From Klebsormidium nitens (taxonomy: Eukaryota > Streptophyta > Klebsormidiophyceae > Klebsormidiales > Klebsormidiaceae), in assembly GCA_000708835.1 (NCBI GenBank), contig DF237554.1, positions 1-25,326 on the forward strand: 25,326 bases of DNA, given 5' to 3'. Positions 9,476-24,902 of this stretch are shown here, one piece after another (position 1 is the first letter of the stretch; every line of letters begins with the position of its first letter). The notes under the pieces are model-generated. The model had not been told where the DNA came from. It was given only the letters and a program-made list of their open reading frames with translations, and did not search any database. Position numbers and translations under genes: made by a program.

Positions 9476-11614
9476 TCACTTCAACTTTCCTAACTCTGCA
9501 GCGTATGCCTCGTCCATATCATAGAAAGGAGCCTCCTCCTCTCCCTTCTTTTTCACGAGCCATCCGATGTAGGGCGCTACCCCGCCGTCCTCCGTCACCC
9601 GGGCGCCAAAGCTCCCGGCCACGAGCTCGCTGTCCGTCTGACGACCATTTTCAATGATTGTGAACGGACAATTAACCATCCCGCTCGGCACGTCCCCAGC
9701 ATCCAAGCGTCCAAAGCGGGCCTGCTTTCCCTTCACGGTGTACGGAAAGAATGCCTGGAACCACCCGTCAAAGAACACCCCCCCGCCGGAACCGTTGAAC
9801 TCCTCCCGGGTAAATACGTGGCTCCACCAATCCTCGTCCACGTTTCCCGAGTACGTTTCAATGAGCTTCTCGAGGACCGGCTCCAGAACGTCCAGCCACC
9901 AGTCGAGGCCGATCTCCAGCGCGCGCAGCGCACGTGCCCTAGCCAATAGCGTATGCCAATCATCCAACGTGCCGTGCAACTCGATCTCAGGGATACCGCA
10001 TGAAAAGGAGAAGCCATACTCAAAATAATGCTTCATGGTGTCCATCAGAACGACCTGGCTGGCCGTTCGAGAAACGGCGTCAGTCGTTGAAAAGTCGTTC
10101 AAGAGGAGCTGACACGTGTCCCCCTTGACGCGCTCAGTCAGCTCGTTGACGACGGCTTGGACGCAGCAGGGCCAGTAGAGGAAGCGGGAATCACCTGCAG
10201 ACAATTCGAGACAGTCAAGGCACTGGAAAAGTCGAAAAATCTTCAGAGCATATCTGCCGTGAAGGTTTCGTGAAGTACAACGAAAGAAGCGACATTTGAT
10301 GTTTTAGTCTGCTGGGAAGGCCAGTTTCTCTGTGAAGTCTTCGACAACCATCATAAAGAGCAGCATATCGACAGTTGGAATGATAAGAACATCGAGAACA
10401 AAGGGAGAATGATCCACTACTGGATCAGCGAATTCTTCTGAGGGGTCAATGTTTCGCTTCAACCTTCGCAGCAGAGTGTTGAGAAGGGAGCTACTTCAAA
10501 TGATTCCGAACCTCATCAGTCGAAGCACTGGATTGATTATCTGGAATTGCTCACTTAGAGAGCTGATCAAGTGATCTTGGAGAGAAAATGTTGAAGCAGA
10601 AAGCTTTGGATCAGTGTCCAAAGAGAGACCTCCGTTCTGGATTAAGGATAGGTCAAGCAACTGAGATCAAGCACAGTTACTGCAGCAAACCGGGATTCTT
10701 CGGTGACGTGGTCACACATTTCTGAAGAAACCAAACCCAACCAACCTGCCGTCATCAGTAAGACTCAGTGTGAACAAAAAGTCTCTTATCTGTCTATTCT
10801 CAGAAAGGCAAGTTAAACACATTAGAAGATAACAAAATTACAGGGTTTTCTGCACCTATCAACACGCTGTCCAAAAACCAATTCTGAGGATACTGAAGAA
10901 TACTGAGGATACTGAAGAATACTGAGGACTTTGAAGCAGAGTACACACCTGTTAGGAAGAATTTTGCGTCAACATTAATCTGCTCTTTCCCCTCATGGTC
11001 CACAAAAACCTGGCGGTACTTCTCAGCATTCTCTCCGTAAGAGAGGTGCGCACCGACCCCCTGAGCAATCGCCAGCATGATGTCATCTGGCCTGAGGTGA
11101 AGCTTGTGGTGGCCATTGTATGCTGTCTCGATAGCCACAAAAAGACCGCTCCTCGAGCCGCCTGAGCTTTGTATGACCAAGCCATCAGTGCAGTCAAAGA
11201 TCTCCTCCTGAGTCCAGTCGTTGTCCCGCATCAACTTTTGCAGTACAGGCAGCACTGCAAGCTCTCTCTCTAGCTCTGACTCTTCGGGAGCTTTGATCGC
11301 CTTCAAGGTTCTGCTTTTGATTTGTGGAGCCAAAATCTGCTTCCTGCTGCAGGAGGCTGGACAGATTCCCTCTCCTGCGCCTATCCTTGCTGGGCTTGGT
11401 AACCAACCTGCTTCCGTTGATTGACACCATGCGTTCCTGTCCTGCTTGAGACGTCAAAAGACCTGCGGTTCAAAAGCAGGGGGTTCGGAAAAGAAGGAAA
11501 CAAGGACGAGGTTTGGAGGGTCGTCGAGGACCGTGAAGCCGGAACCTGGCGGAGTGCGACACCATGAGCCCTAGAGGCTTGTGAGAAGCGGGGGGAAGCG
11601 ATCGCGAGAGCCAT
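9476..11614 (-). CDS. DUF4419 protein, right tandem copy (2-3 exons)
   Basis: Full-length paralogue of the left gene; function unknown. Proposed exons: 11614-11408, 11336-10949 and 10194-9476, giving 437 aa with consistent phase. The leader MALAIASPRFSQASRAHG is Ser/Arg-rich and organellar in style, and its start aligns with Met25 (MALAVVSPR) of the left copy. Conserved blocks in order are EESELERELAVLPVLQKLM, HLRPDDIMLAIAQGVGAHLS, EKYRQVFVDHEGKEQINVDA, NDFSTTDAVSRTASQVVLMD, CGIPEIELHGTLDDWHTLL, VLEKLIETYSGNVDEDWW and ELVAGSFGARVTEDGGVAPY. The intron present in the left copy after DIMLAIAQ is absent here. The leader and the DUF4419 body are in different frames. I join them with a 71-bp intron (donor CAG|GTTGGT, acceptor GCAG|ATTTTG), but a frameshift is an alternative. 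An in-frame TAG upstream closes off earlier starts. The body is near certain; the first junction is not. Confidence 0.83.
10884..10928. repeat. 19-bp minisatellite, about 2.4 copies
   Basis: CTGAGGATACTGAAGAATA occurs at 10884-10902 and again at 10903-10921, followed by a partial copy. It lies inside the second intron of the right DUF4419 gene, about 20 bp past the donor. Each unit is itself two similar half-units (CTGAGGATA and CTGAAGAATA). Confidence 0.85.
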
Positions 11615-11690
11615 AGGGAGCAGAAACTGGTAAGAGACAAGGACGAGAACTATGCTGAGAACCTGGATTTGCCGCTCTGATCCAGCAGAC

Positions 11691-12031
11691 TACATAACTT
11701 TGCTAGTCTTCTAAAGTACGTCATCGGTGACATCAGCGATACCAGTGGTGGGGTACGGTACATGTCGGTATGGTTGGTACCGCCAGGTTTCACCGGGTGC
11801 GGTGAAGTGCTCGGGGCAAATTCCGGTTACAATGAGGGCAAACCTGTGATCTTGGTGGGGTTAGCTTGGGGGTTAGGGTGGGTAAGGGTGCGCTCTGGCG
11901 GAACGCCTTAGGGTTTGTCAAAAACTGGGTTACTGCTCAATATTTACCCTTAGGGTTTTAGTGTGCGTTAGGAGGTTAACCCTGTGTGACATCATCAGTG
12001 ACGCATATCGTAAGACTAGCAAACTTACGTA
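11691..12031. mobile_element. MITE-like non-autonomous element with imperfect terminal inverted repeats
   Basis: The left end (TACATAACTTTGCTAGTCTT, 11691-11710) matches the reverse complement of the right end (TACGTAAGTTTGCTAGTCTT, 12031 down to 12012) at 18 of 20 bases. Weaker matching continues inward to about 45 bp, including CGTCA, GTGA/GATGA and TCA blocks. There is no transposase ORF inside. The interior holds a G-rich core at 11857-11892 that is shared with the element in the last TTLL9 intron. I could not define a clear target-site duplication, so superfamily is not assigned. It begins 77 bp upstream of the right DUF4419 ATG. Confidence 0.7.
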
Positions 12032-12723
12032 CCTACGTCCTCTGATCGCATCCGTTTCGATGGCATACAGGTTGCGGCCGGCGCGACGGTAGCGGCCGCG
12101 GGCCCTGGTCAAGTCTTGCTGAGGAAGAGGTTTAGGAGGTTTCGACTCGGAGTTACGACCCTGTCAGACAGCCGCGCGGCCGGCCAGCCTGTCATTGCCA
12201 GGGTTTTGGACACGCGCGCAGACTGGCCGCGACAGCCGGCAGCGCAGGAATCATTGAATGATTATCATTGGCCGGGCGCAGCCGGTTGCACGCGGCCGCA
12301 CATCCAGAAAACAAGCTATGTATCAAAAGTTTATGTGCAGCTACTATAAGTGCAATGTGATTCGGTTTTCGAAATGTCAAGTGACGCACGATTGTCGCTT
12401 CGTCACATTAGGGAAAGAACGTTGAGATACGCCGCTGATTCACACAACTTCCGGGTTTCCTACGTCTGAAATGGTTTGCAGTCTGGCTGTACTGTCAACG
12501 GCGTTGGGAAAGGTTTCATGACTCCAGCGCTCGGTTTTAACATGATGTGAGCGGCACAGTAAGCCCTTTCTTTACGGCTTCAGTGGCACGTCTGCAAAGG
12601 GCAGCTTCGTTTGAGACACATATGAGATACTGGTTGGAAATCCTATAACCTGTGTAATGTCTATCAAGTGAATGATCTTGAGGACATTATTATAGATGTT
12701 CAGGAGTGTCTGCTTACTCGAGG
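12032..12723. other. Intergenic region downstream of the RNF32 homologue
   Basis: No coding sequence is supported. The stretch 12075-12300 is unusually GC-rich, with NotI-like GCGGCCGC near 12091-12098 and 12291-12298 and a GGCCGGCC at about 12179. It may represent an older inserted sequence, but I could not define its ends. Confidence 0.35.
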
Positions 12724-15700
12724 CTACATCCACATCCTCTCGTAAAGGCTTCGACACACCGGACAATTATGCTTCACCATTGATTTTACTCTCTCCCCGT
12801 TTCTATTCCGCCTTCCTCCATCTTCCGTCAGAGCCGCTTTAGCGGCGCAAGCGTTCTTATAGTCCTCGAAAGCGGCGATGCAGTCTGCGTGAAACACGTG
12901 GCTGCAGCTCAGCCACGCAAGCGTCGAGTCGCCTTTGGCTCGATGCAGCGGGGCGATGCATATGGGACAGTCCGAGTCGCCACGCTCTATTGCCTGCGGG
13001 CAAGGAAGTGACGACTTCGTCGGTACCAAATCTTTGGCGATCTGTGAGTTCTCTTTGGTCAGACCTCGTCCTAACGGACTGCCGTCATTAGCACCGCTGC
13101 AGCAACTCTAAGCAGACTTGTTCTTTTGCACTCAATCTCCAAAGAAACAGTATATGCACCGACTGCAATCCTGCGCTCTACTGTGGCCCTAGTGACAGAG
13201 ATCCCCTTCGTAAACAAGTCAAGCATCCAGAGTCGCAGAAGCGATGCGAGGATGGAACAATATTCTTGGAAGCAATGGAGAGCCGTAACCAGGGAAAGCC
13301 CGAAGAGCTGGGGCTGATGCGGTACAGGATAGCTTGTCGCGTTCGACATCGTTACGGAGACACATGGTTTGAAGAACAAGAGGAGCAGCGAAGCACGTGA
13401 TCTTGTGAAAGGAGACTGTTACAGCAGATGATCCTTTGGTACTCTGGAGCAGTTCATATGCGCGCCTTCCTGTTCAATCTGTGAATTTTCCTAGCAACGA
13501 ACAATCCTTCCTTTCTTCCGCCTGGTTCGATTGGAAGTTATTGTACATCGGGCTCACAACCGGCTCACCTTTGCAACAGCGACGTCCCAGTCACTGCCCC
13601 TGATCCACCCCGTCCGAATCGATTCTCCCAACACGTCCCTTTCTGGCGACCCAGCACCGGGCGGCTCCACGTTTTCGTCGCCGCCAACGTCTTCCGTTCT
13701 GGGTTCCTCCTGAAGCTCTTCCGGCACTTCCGGCTCCGGCAGTCCCGCAGCTTGTCGGTAGATCCGCTTGCTGTCTCTCACAGATGCGTCGATTTCGGCA
13801 AAGAGGGCGTCGATTTCATCGCGCTCCGCCTCGAGGTGGAGGAGCAGTCGGTCGCTTGCACTCTCTAACTGAAAGGAGAGCTTTTGAAAGCTTCATTAGG
13901 ATTGAGTCAATTTCATTAGGATATCTCAAGCAGTGTGAGTAGTCGACGGTCAGATAACTTTTGGATTGATCGTGTGGTACATCATTTTTGGCAATCCGGG
14001 CGCTTTCGCGCTGAACAAGCGCACAAACAACGAAGACGAGCTCTGATTGAGAAAGTTAAACTCCTTGTGCTTGGCCCGTTTTCAGCAACTATGCGGGCAA
14101 AACAGGTTTTATGGTCAGTGATCTCAAGCATCATAAGACACGTCATTCAGATCGGCTCGTTACAAACTGAAGCACTTGCTTGTTCACCGTAACATCGAAA
14201 AATTGATCAATTTTAAAAAGGGCTCTTTAATTTTGTGACCGCGACAAAGGAAACTACGTTACTACAGAGCATCTCTGTCAATTCTCGTGACATCTGACCT
14301 GCCAGCATCCTGAGTTTCAGCTACTCTGACCTCCATCTTATGCTCGATTCCTTCCTCTCAGACTGTCAAACGGTAACGCACATACTACTTTCAAGCTCAC
14401 CTTGTTTGCAAAGAAGTGTCTTCTCTTGTCGGGGTCCGTCGGTGGTATGGATGCCAGAAGGGCCGCGTACCACTTCCGAACCACGTAGCCACGAAAGTAC
14501 GACTGGATCCTGCAAAGTAAGGAGGTCTTTCTTATCCAGAAGTTCCTTTAGAGAGGGGCGCGAGAGCTTGCTTCTGTCCGATGACATGGCATTGTTCGCA
14601 GGATTCAATTAAGCTGTCCACTAGTGCTGCTTCGACGTATCTTGGAGACTTCACCTAGGATCGAATACACACAGTTCAACAGCTTTTGTGACTCCAGAGG
14701 CAGAGGTGATTCACCAGCCGAACGCAAAACGAGAACAGAGCTGGCAGCAAGTTTACAGAGATCGAAGCGAGCAGACGCGGACCTGGTAGCGCTCGTATAT
14801 TGGTACAACTCCGCGCCATCTCTAATTGGAATCTTCTGGTAGTGCTTCGTCCGACAGAGGGGGCAGCACTTCTGCTGGGCGTAACGCTCGAAGCTGGCCA
14901 GGCACGTCTGCACTCCAAACAGGGAATCCGTGTCACTTCACGAGGTGATACTTGTGACGAGCTCGGAACTCTTTCAAGTCAGGCAGAGCCAAGGGAAGAT
15001 CTCGAAGCAGGGAAAGATGGTTTGCGCCAGAGGCCGGCTGCTACATAACCGGATCCGGCGAATTGACTTTCGAATAGAAGGGCCAGGATATGACCCCGTG
15101 TGATCATCAGCAAATGAAACCGACAGCAAAGGGGACAACGCGCTTCTAAGATCACAACGATTAGGACGACTTGATCCACTTCATCTTTCCCAAAGCGGGT
15201 CTGTGTACTTACACGACGGCAAAAGAGCGCAATATGGCAGACTCGAGAGGCTCAATCCCCGCTGCTGTTTTGGAACCCGCCTTCAAATTGCCGTTCGACA
15301 ACGTTACAATACAACTCACGAAGACGAGGGAGTGCTGGCTGGATTGCGGAATTTCCGGAGTGCTACTGGTAAAGAAAGCCCCTGTGCGCTGAATTCGACA
15401 ATTACCTTATGGAAGACGTGTGAGCAACTGAGGAGGACTTGCTCTCCGTCCCGAAACTCGTCTCTGCAAATGGGGCACGGAAGACGACTGTCCCTTCTTG
15501 CTCGTGACCTTTTGTGCGCCTCCTCCCACTCTTCAACGGAGAGCCGAGGAGGCGGCTTCGCAACCAAGCCATACTTCTGAGCTGCAAAAGATCAAAGGCA
15601 CTCCTTCTTACCTCGATAGATTTGTTCGCTTGTAGTGACGAACGAAAAGGGCGACAATGCTAAAAAGGCGTGGTAAGTTGCCCCTTTGACAGTATGTCAA

Positions 15701-16619
15701 GGAGTCTATAAGAAGATGAATATTTCGTTCAGGCTTTGTTGACCTTGCATTCCTTCAATCATTGACGAGGGCGTGATAGACATGATGGAGCTTGTTGACA
15801 GGCTCGTGCAGAAAACTTGTCAAGATAATTTTGGAGGACCTGATAATATTTGCTCTGCTGCTAACTCCAGGGACTGCAGTAGAACGGCCAACTTATTATA
15901 AGTCCTTTGGATAGCTTCTTGTTGCAAAGCTGAACATCCAGTGGACGAAGTTGGACCTCGCCTCAGACCTTGGCCAACTCCATCTCCCGTTAAAATGCTT
16001 ACCAAGTGTCAAGGCAGGCTGTGCTGGCACATGCTTCAGTCCTGACGCAGAAGTCGAAGATGGTTTTGGGCGCAGCTTGGGGGTCGGAAGGTGGAACATG
16101 CGTGCCACGTGGTCTTGAAGGGCCACCGCATGAAGAAGGCTTGTCTGCGCAGTGAGAAGAGGCACTTTTCCCTAGACGCTTTGATGCCAACGTGCGACCT
16201 GGCCCTTTTGACATCAGCGTTCAACGGCCAGCTTGTTGACAGCCACCAAACCATTCTCCAAAAACGACGTCAATTGCACAGTGAGCACAGCTGCATGAGC
16301 TTTTGGGGAGCTTTCAAAACAGGTTGCAGACTTAAGTAAACAACTTTTCTGAGGAACCTGATCAAGTGAAACGTTTGAGCATAGTCAAATGTTCCTGCCC
16401 AAGAGCAAGTGCTGGTGATAATGCAGCAGACAAAGAGCAAGCATTACTGTTTCGTGCGAAAAGACCTCACTTAACAGGGTGCTGTGCAGCTCGTAAAGCC
16501 CTGAAAAGGAATGAGGTGGTGTAGTTGCTTACATTTGAGGTAGCTGCATGCTTTGCCGTCCTGGTTTTGGCACCAGCATTGCGGAAATTTTGAACAGACC
16601 TATCTTCCCTTCGGCTCAT
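12724..16619 (-). CDS. RNF32: RNF32-like protein: RING-H2, IQ motif, RING-H2 (8 exons)
   Basis: Homologue of RING finger protein 32, a putative E3 ubiquitin ligase with a calmodulin-binding type IQ motif between two RING-H2 domains. Exons: 16619-16533, 16144-16003, 15659-15612, 15581-15406, 14907-14783, 14509-14401, 13868-13569 and 13041-12724, giving 434 aa. Every junction is GT-AG and phase-consistent. RING 1 uses C128, C131, C145, H147, H150, C153, C166 and C169, split across exons 4 and 5. The IQ motif IQSYFRGYVVRKW is at 194-206. RING 2 begins CPIC at 354-357, continues CSHVFHADC at 375-383, and closes CPVC at 422-425. Exon 2 carries the family-like segment HAVALQDHV near the N terminus. 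Exon 1 (29 codons) is placed by its ATG, a good donor (AAT|GTAAGC) and phase 0; an extra small exon cannot be excluded. The gene is divergent from TTLL9. In animals RNF32 is associated with testis and sperm; a flagellar role here is inference. Confidence 0.9.
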
Positions 16620-18021
16620 CTTCTTTCGTTTCGCTGCAGCATTCGCAAGCTTCGTTGACTAGGCCGAGGGACACAAGGTAACATTCACTGACTCGCTGCA
16701 GCAGGAGGTCCGTTTATTTTTAGGTGATTCCTTAGTCGAAATTTTACTTTGTAGTGCCACTGAGCTCCGGCTGAAAAATGCTAGCGTTCGAGTTTCTGTG
16801 GTCGCTTGAATCCGTTGTTAACAAAGCTATCTCGGGGTTGATCTTGCTCAGCGTTGACGTCTAGCTGCTTGACGCCTTGCAATTGCCTCGTCCCTTCCTT
16901 TCTGAGGATTATATCTATGACGATCTAAACTTCTGTCTCCTTGCCTGAGCTCGTCAGAATCTTAAGGTTGAATGACGAAAATCTCCGTCAGTCTCCAGCA
17001 ATCTGTTGCCATTGGGCTCGTCAGTGCATTAGCTAGCATTGAGGCCCCTAGCTTCTTCAGGCTCAGCCCAGCGCCAACCTGAGTAAATAGCTGGCCGGGC
17101 GTGAGATCAGACTCCCCTCCGGGCCGCGCTTCGTGGCCGCGCGGCCGACGAGCCGGCTTTTAGCTTACGGCGTCGAAGGTGCAAGAAGACAAATTGGCAG
17201 GTATTGATTCGACGGAAGGTAACGCCAACGGTTGTGCGGTGTGATACTGCCGTTGTCTCCAATTGACCACCAGTCACCGGCACTGATTTAGTAGACTGTG
17301 ATGTCAACAGTGGCTCATCAGATATCGACGCTGGCTAGCATTTGGTGTCACAATGTTGCAGCACAGCTTTCCGGAGATTGAAGATAAGAAGTCTAGACCG
17401 GAGACAGAAAGCAGCTTTGGACTTAAGCTCCTGAAAGTGCGCTTGCTCAAGCTTTGCTTCTCTTGACCAAGTCAGTGCTGAGCAGGACGTGACGTACTAT
17501 AGTAACTAGTAAGTCAAATCAGACAAACGTGAATCCAGCGCTTTGGTTTATGGGAGCTCAATGCCAGCGCATTGTGGTGTTTTATTGCAGTGAATCCACA
17601 TCAATGAGCGCCGGGCTGCCAGCTCACTGGTTTAGCTCAGTCACGCATCTTTTAGTCATTGGACAGCCAATATACATATAAGGGAACCGTCAATGCCAGC
17701 TGACAGTTTGAGCAGTCCTTGTTGAATGTTTGCAGAAGCTGGTCGGTATCACTGAATTCTGATATCAGCAGCAGCCTGGTCCGCTTGCAGCCTTTATTGT
17801 TGAGTCCGTAGGTTAAGAATGCTGACTCAAGCTGCAAGGGCTCTCGACAATCGGTATCCGGGGCAGATGCTATTGTGAGTGTCTCAGCGCGCCAGACTGT
17901 ACTGGCTTGCAAGTTGCACAAGCTTAAAGAGGGCCTACACCAGTCACAGCTCCTGTTGTTTGTTCTGGCGGTCCATATTCCTAGCTTACTCGCCCCAAGC
18001 TACATAGTTACGTAAAGTACA
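16620..18021. promoter_or_regulatory. Divergent intergenic region between RNF32 and TTLL9 homologues
   Basis: The 1402 bp between two oppositely transcribed start codons must hold both 5' regions. No ORF of merit occurs. AT-rich stretches such as ATATACATATAAGG (around 17669-17682) could be core promoter elements, but none is positioned convincingly. A GC-rich patch lies at about 17115-17155. Shared control of the two genes is an inference from arrangement only. Confidence 0.45.
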
Positions 18022-22901
<4,880 letters not shown>

Positions 22902-24056
22902 CGCACCGCTTCGGACACAGTCCACCTTCTGCTCCTACTGGACCGATACCGCCGGCCTCGATTTTGCACAATAAACAGTGTGGGTAAAATTCTGGAAACA
23001 GCATTTGCCCTTCTGGGCGGAATTGAAAGAGGCCCAGAACACTCCTTGAGATTCAATTGCGTCGTCGTTTACATAAAGAGGCTGGGGGCTGAGAGATTGG
23101 AAAACTTCAAGGAGATTTCTGTCCGTCCGCACCGCGGACCATCCTATGATCCGCGAGAGTTAGCATCTGTTTGACCAGCACGCCGGTACAAATGAACGTG
23201 CTTATGCAGCCGCGCCCCGCGCTGAAAAGGTTGAGAGTGACTCGGAATTCTGATCTAGGTGATCGATGATAGGATCGCCACTAATGGCACCAAAGCCCCG
23301 CATGAGATGGCCGCGACGACTGGCATGGCTGCATGCAGCGCCTGCGATGAGCTCCGACATGTGCACACTATAATCCGTGCCGAAGATAGTATCATATCGC
23401 CTTATGAGTTCCAGTAGAAAATGCTGCTAGCTGATCATAGGTGAGGCCGGGTTAACACGATTAAAGTCGACGTACCATGCATGTTAAGACCTTGCATTTA
23501 GCGTTACAGTGCCTAGCTTCAGGCTTGCTTAACAATGATGGCCTCCAACTCAACATGCAGCGCCACCCGCCGATGACCGGACGGGGCCCGAGCAAGTCTC
23601 TGTAGAATAAGTACGATTACAACCATCGATCGCGCATGCGCTGGCGGTAAGCACAAACTACCGTAGTTCAAGTACTGACTGCGAGGGTTTGAGTAACAGA
23701 TCGTCGGATCACTTTGACATGCATGTATCAGGCTTTCAACGTCGGCACAGATGACAGCCTGCCAAGCGGCACCGTCGTCCGCGTGCAACCGACATTGACA
23801 TTGTGCAACGCGCTTGGTAGTGGGCATGCTTCGTTGCTGACCACTGAGAAGATCCAGGCTTGCATGCAAACCAACGTTCGATTGACAGCGGCCCGGCCGG
23901 CCGGCCAACCTATCACGTCTTGCGCCAAGCGGTGTCTACGCAGCAGCTGCGCCTGCCTTTATGCGTTTCTTAAACAAGCTTTTTTGAAGTGCCCGCGTGC
24001 AAACGTTTTTCGCAGCTCAACATTAGGCTGCTACCTGACTCGAAACCTACCAATCA
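22902..24056. other. Intergenic region between convergent genes
   Basis: This holds the TTLL9 3' UTR and the 3' flank of the right-edge gene. ORFs present lack recognisable protein character or splice context. A GGCCGGCCGGCC run occurs at about 23893-23904. No RNA gene or other element was recognised. Confidence 0.4.
22970..22975 (+). terminator. Candidate polyadenylation signal of TTLL9
   Basis: AATAAA occurs 69 bp after the TTLL9 stop codon, in a plausible position for a plant-type poly(A) signal. This is a motif match only. Confidence 0.5.
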
Positions 24057-24902
24057 TTACCGTCCCTCGTTTCGGGTCTTCCGCCATTCCCGCAATTTTT
24101 GCAACTCTGGTTCAGAGTCCGGCACTGGCGCTAGTGCATCTTTCACAATTACCCCAATCGCATCCGCTAGGTCCGATAACCGTCCCTCTTTTAAGTCTAA
24201 GTTTCGCGCCCGCTCTGGACCATTGTATCTAGACTCGTCCATTTCCGACCGCCCATTCTTCACTTGGCTCCGCCGCAACATGTCAAAATACCGAACGACT
24301 TCCGGCGAGGACCGTCGCGCAACTAGAGCGAACAGCGCCGACGCGCGCGCCGCGTCCAATCGCATCACCCCGCCGAGGTCCTTGTTCGTCGCGAGGCCCG
24401 TCAGCCGTTGGATCGTGTCTTCGTTGGCGAGCGCCATCTGGCACACGATGACGTCAGCGCGCTCGGCCAGCTGCTCCGTCAGGGCCGTAGCTTCTTCCAG
24501 CGACAAGCTCTCCCCGTCCGGTTTTGTTCCGTCCGACTCAGTTCCGCTCCGTCCCCTGCGACTAGACTCCGCCCCGTCCCGTTCAGCTCCGTCCCGATCC
24601 ATTCCGTTTCTCCACCCCGCTCCGTTTCTTTCCGCTAGTTTCCGTTCCGCCTCCGTCAGGCGCACGGAACTCCGGTCTGCAAGCCCGTTTCTGTCCCGCA
24701 AGATTTTCCGCGCTTCGTGATAGGCCAAGGGGATCCCTTGCTCCGGGTGAGGGATTGACAGGGCCTTGGCCAACGTCAGCAGAATGACGGGAGGCGTGTT
24801 TAGCTGGTGCGCCGCGAGGGGGAGCGCTAGCAGAGCGACCCACAAAGCGCCGTGACAAGGGGCGCCGGGATTCGTTATGTTGTCGAGTTGGCGGAGAAGC
24901 TC
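24057..24902 (-). CDS. Unrecognised protein, C-terminal exon (partial gene)
   Basis: Open frame of 281 codons to TAA, entered through an acceptor at 24903-24905 (tttttcag|GAGCTTCTCC) in phase 0. It reads ELLRQLDNITNPGAPCHGAL, then a hydrophobic stretch (WVALLALPLAAHQL, ILLTLAKALSIP), then a low-complexity Arg/Gly/Asp/Glu segment, then helical-looking sequence (EEATALTEQLAERADVIVCQ, ASALFALVARRSSPEVVRYF, LSDLADAIGVIVKDAL). The alternating Leu/Ala-rich helices could be HEAT or armadillo-like, but I cannot assign a family. The ORF might be interrupted by an intron in the low-complexity part. The 5' part of the gene lies to the right, partly outside the window. Confidence 0.55.
   Translation of the reverse strand, partial: ELLRQLDNITNPGAPCHGALWVALLALPLAAHQLNTPPVILLTLAKALSIPHPEQGIPLAYHEARKILRDRNGLADRSSVRLTEAERKLAERNGAGWRNGMDRDGAERDGAESSRRGRSGTESDGTKPDGESLSLEEATALTEQLAERADVIVCQMALANEDTIQRLTGLATNKDLGGVMRLDAARASALFALVARRSSPEVVRYFDMLRRSQVKNGRSEMDESRYNGPERARNLDLKEGRLSDLADAIGVIVKDALAPVPDSEPELQKLREWRKTRNEGR
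24490..24665. repeat. Degenerate TCCGT-type repeat within a coding exon
   Basis: On the + strand this stretch repeats CCGTCC, TTCCG and CTCCGTTT-like words many times at irregular spacing of about 10-15 bp. On the coding (-) strand it translates as an Arg/Gly/Asp/Glu low-complexity segment (for example RNGMDRDGAERDGAESSRRG). It looks like an expanded simple repeat that stayed in frame. Confidence 0.65.

Noticed and set aside
9733-10028. ORFs on both strands overlapping the right DUF4419 exon
   Set aside because: They are shadows of the strongly conserved DUF4419 frame.
15896-16165. Extending RNF32 exon 2 upstream to about 16165 as the first exon
   Set aside because: There is no ATG before an in-frame stop. 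A pyrimidine-rich acceptor at 16145 and a phase-compatible first exon at 16619-16533 explain it better.
17100-17160. GC-rich hairpin-like stretch considered as a tRNA or other structured RNA
   Set aside because: No T-loop consensus (GGTTCRANTCC) or proper cloverleaf spacing could be found.
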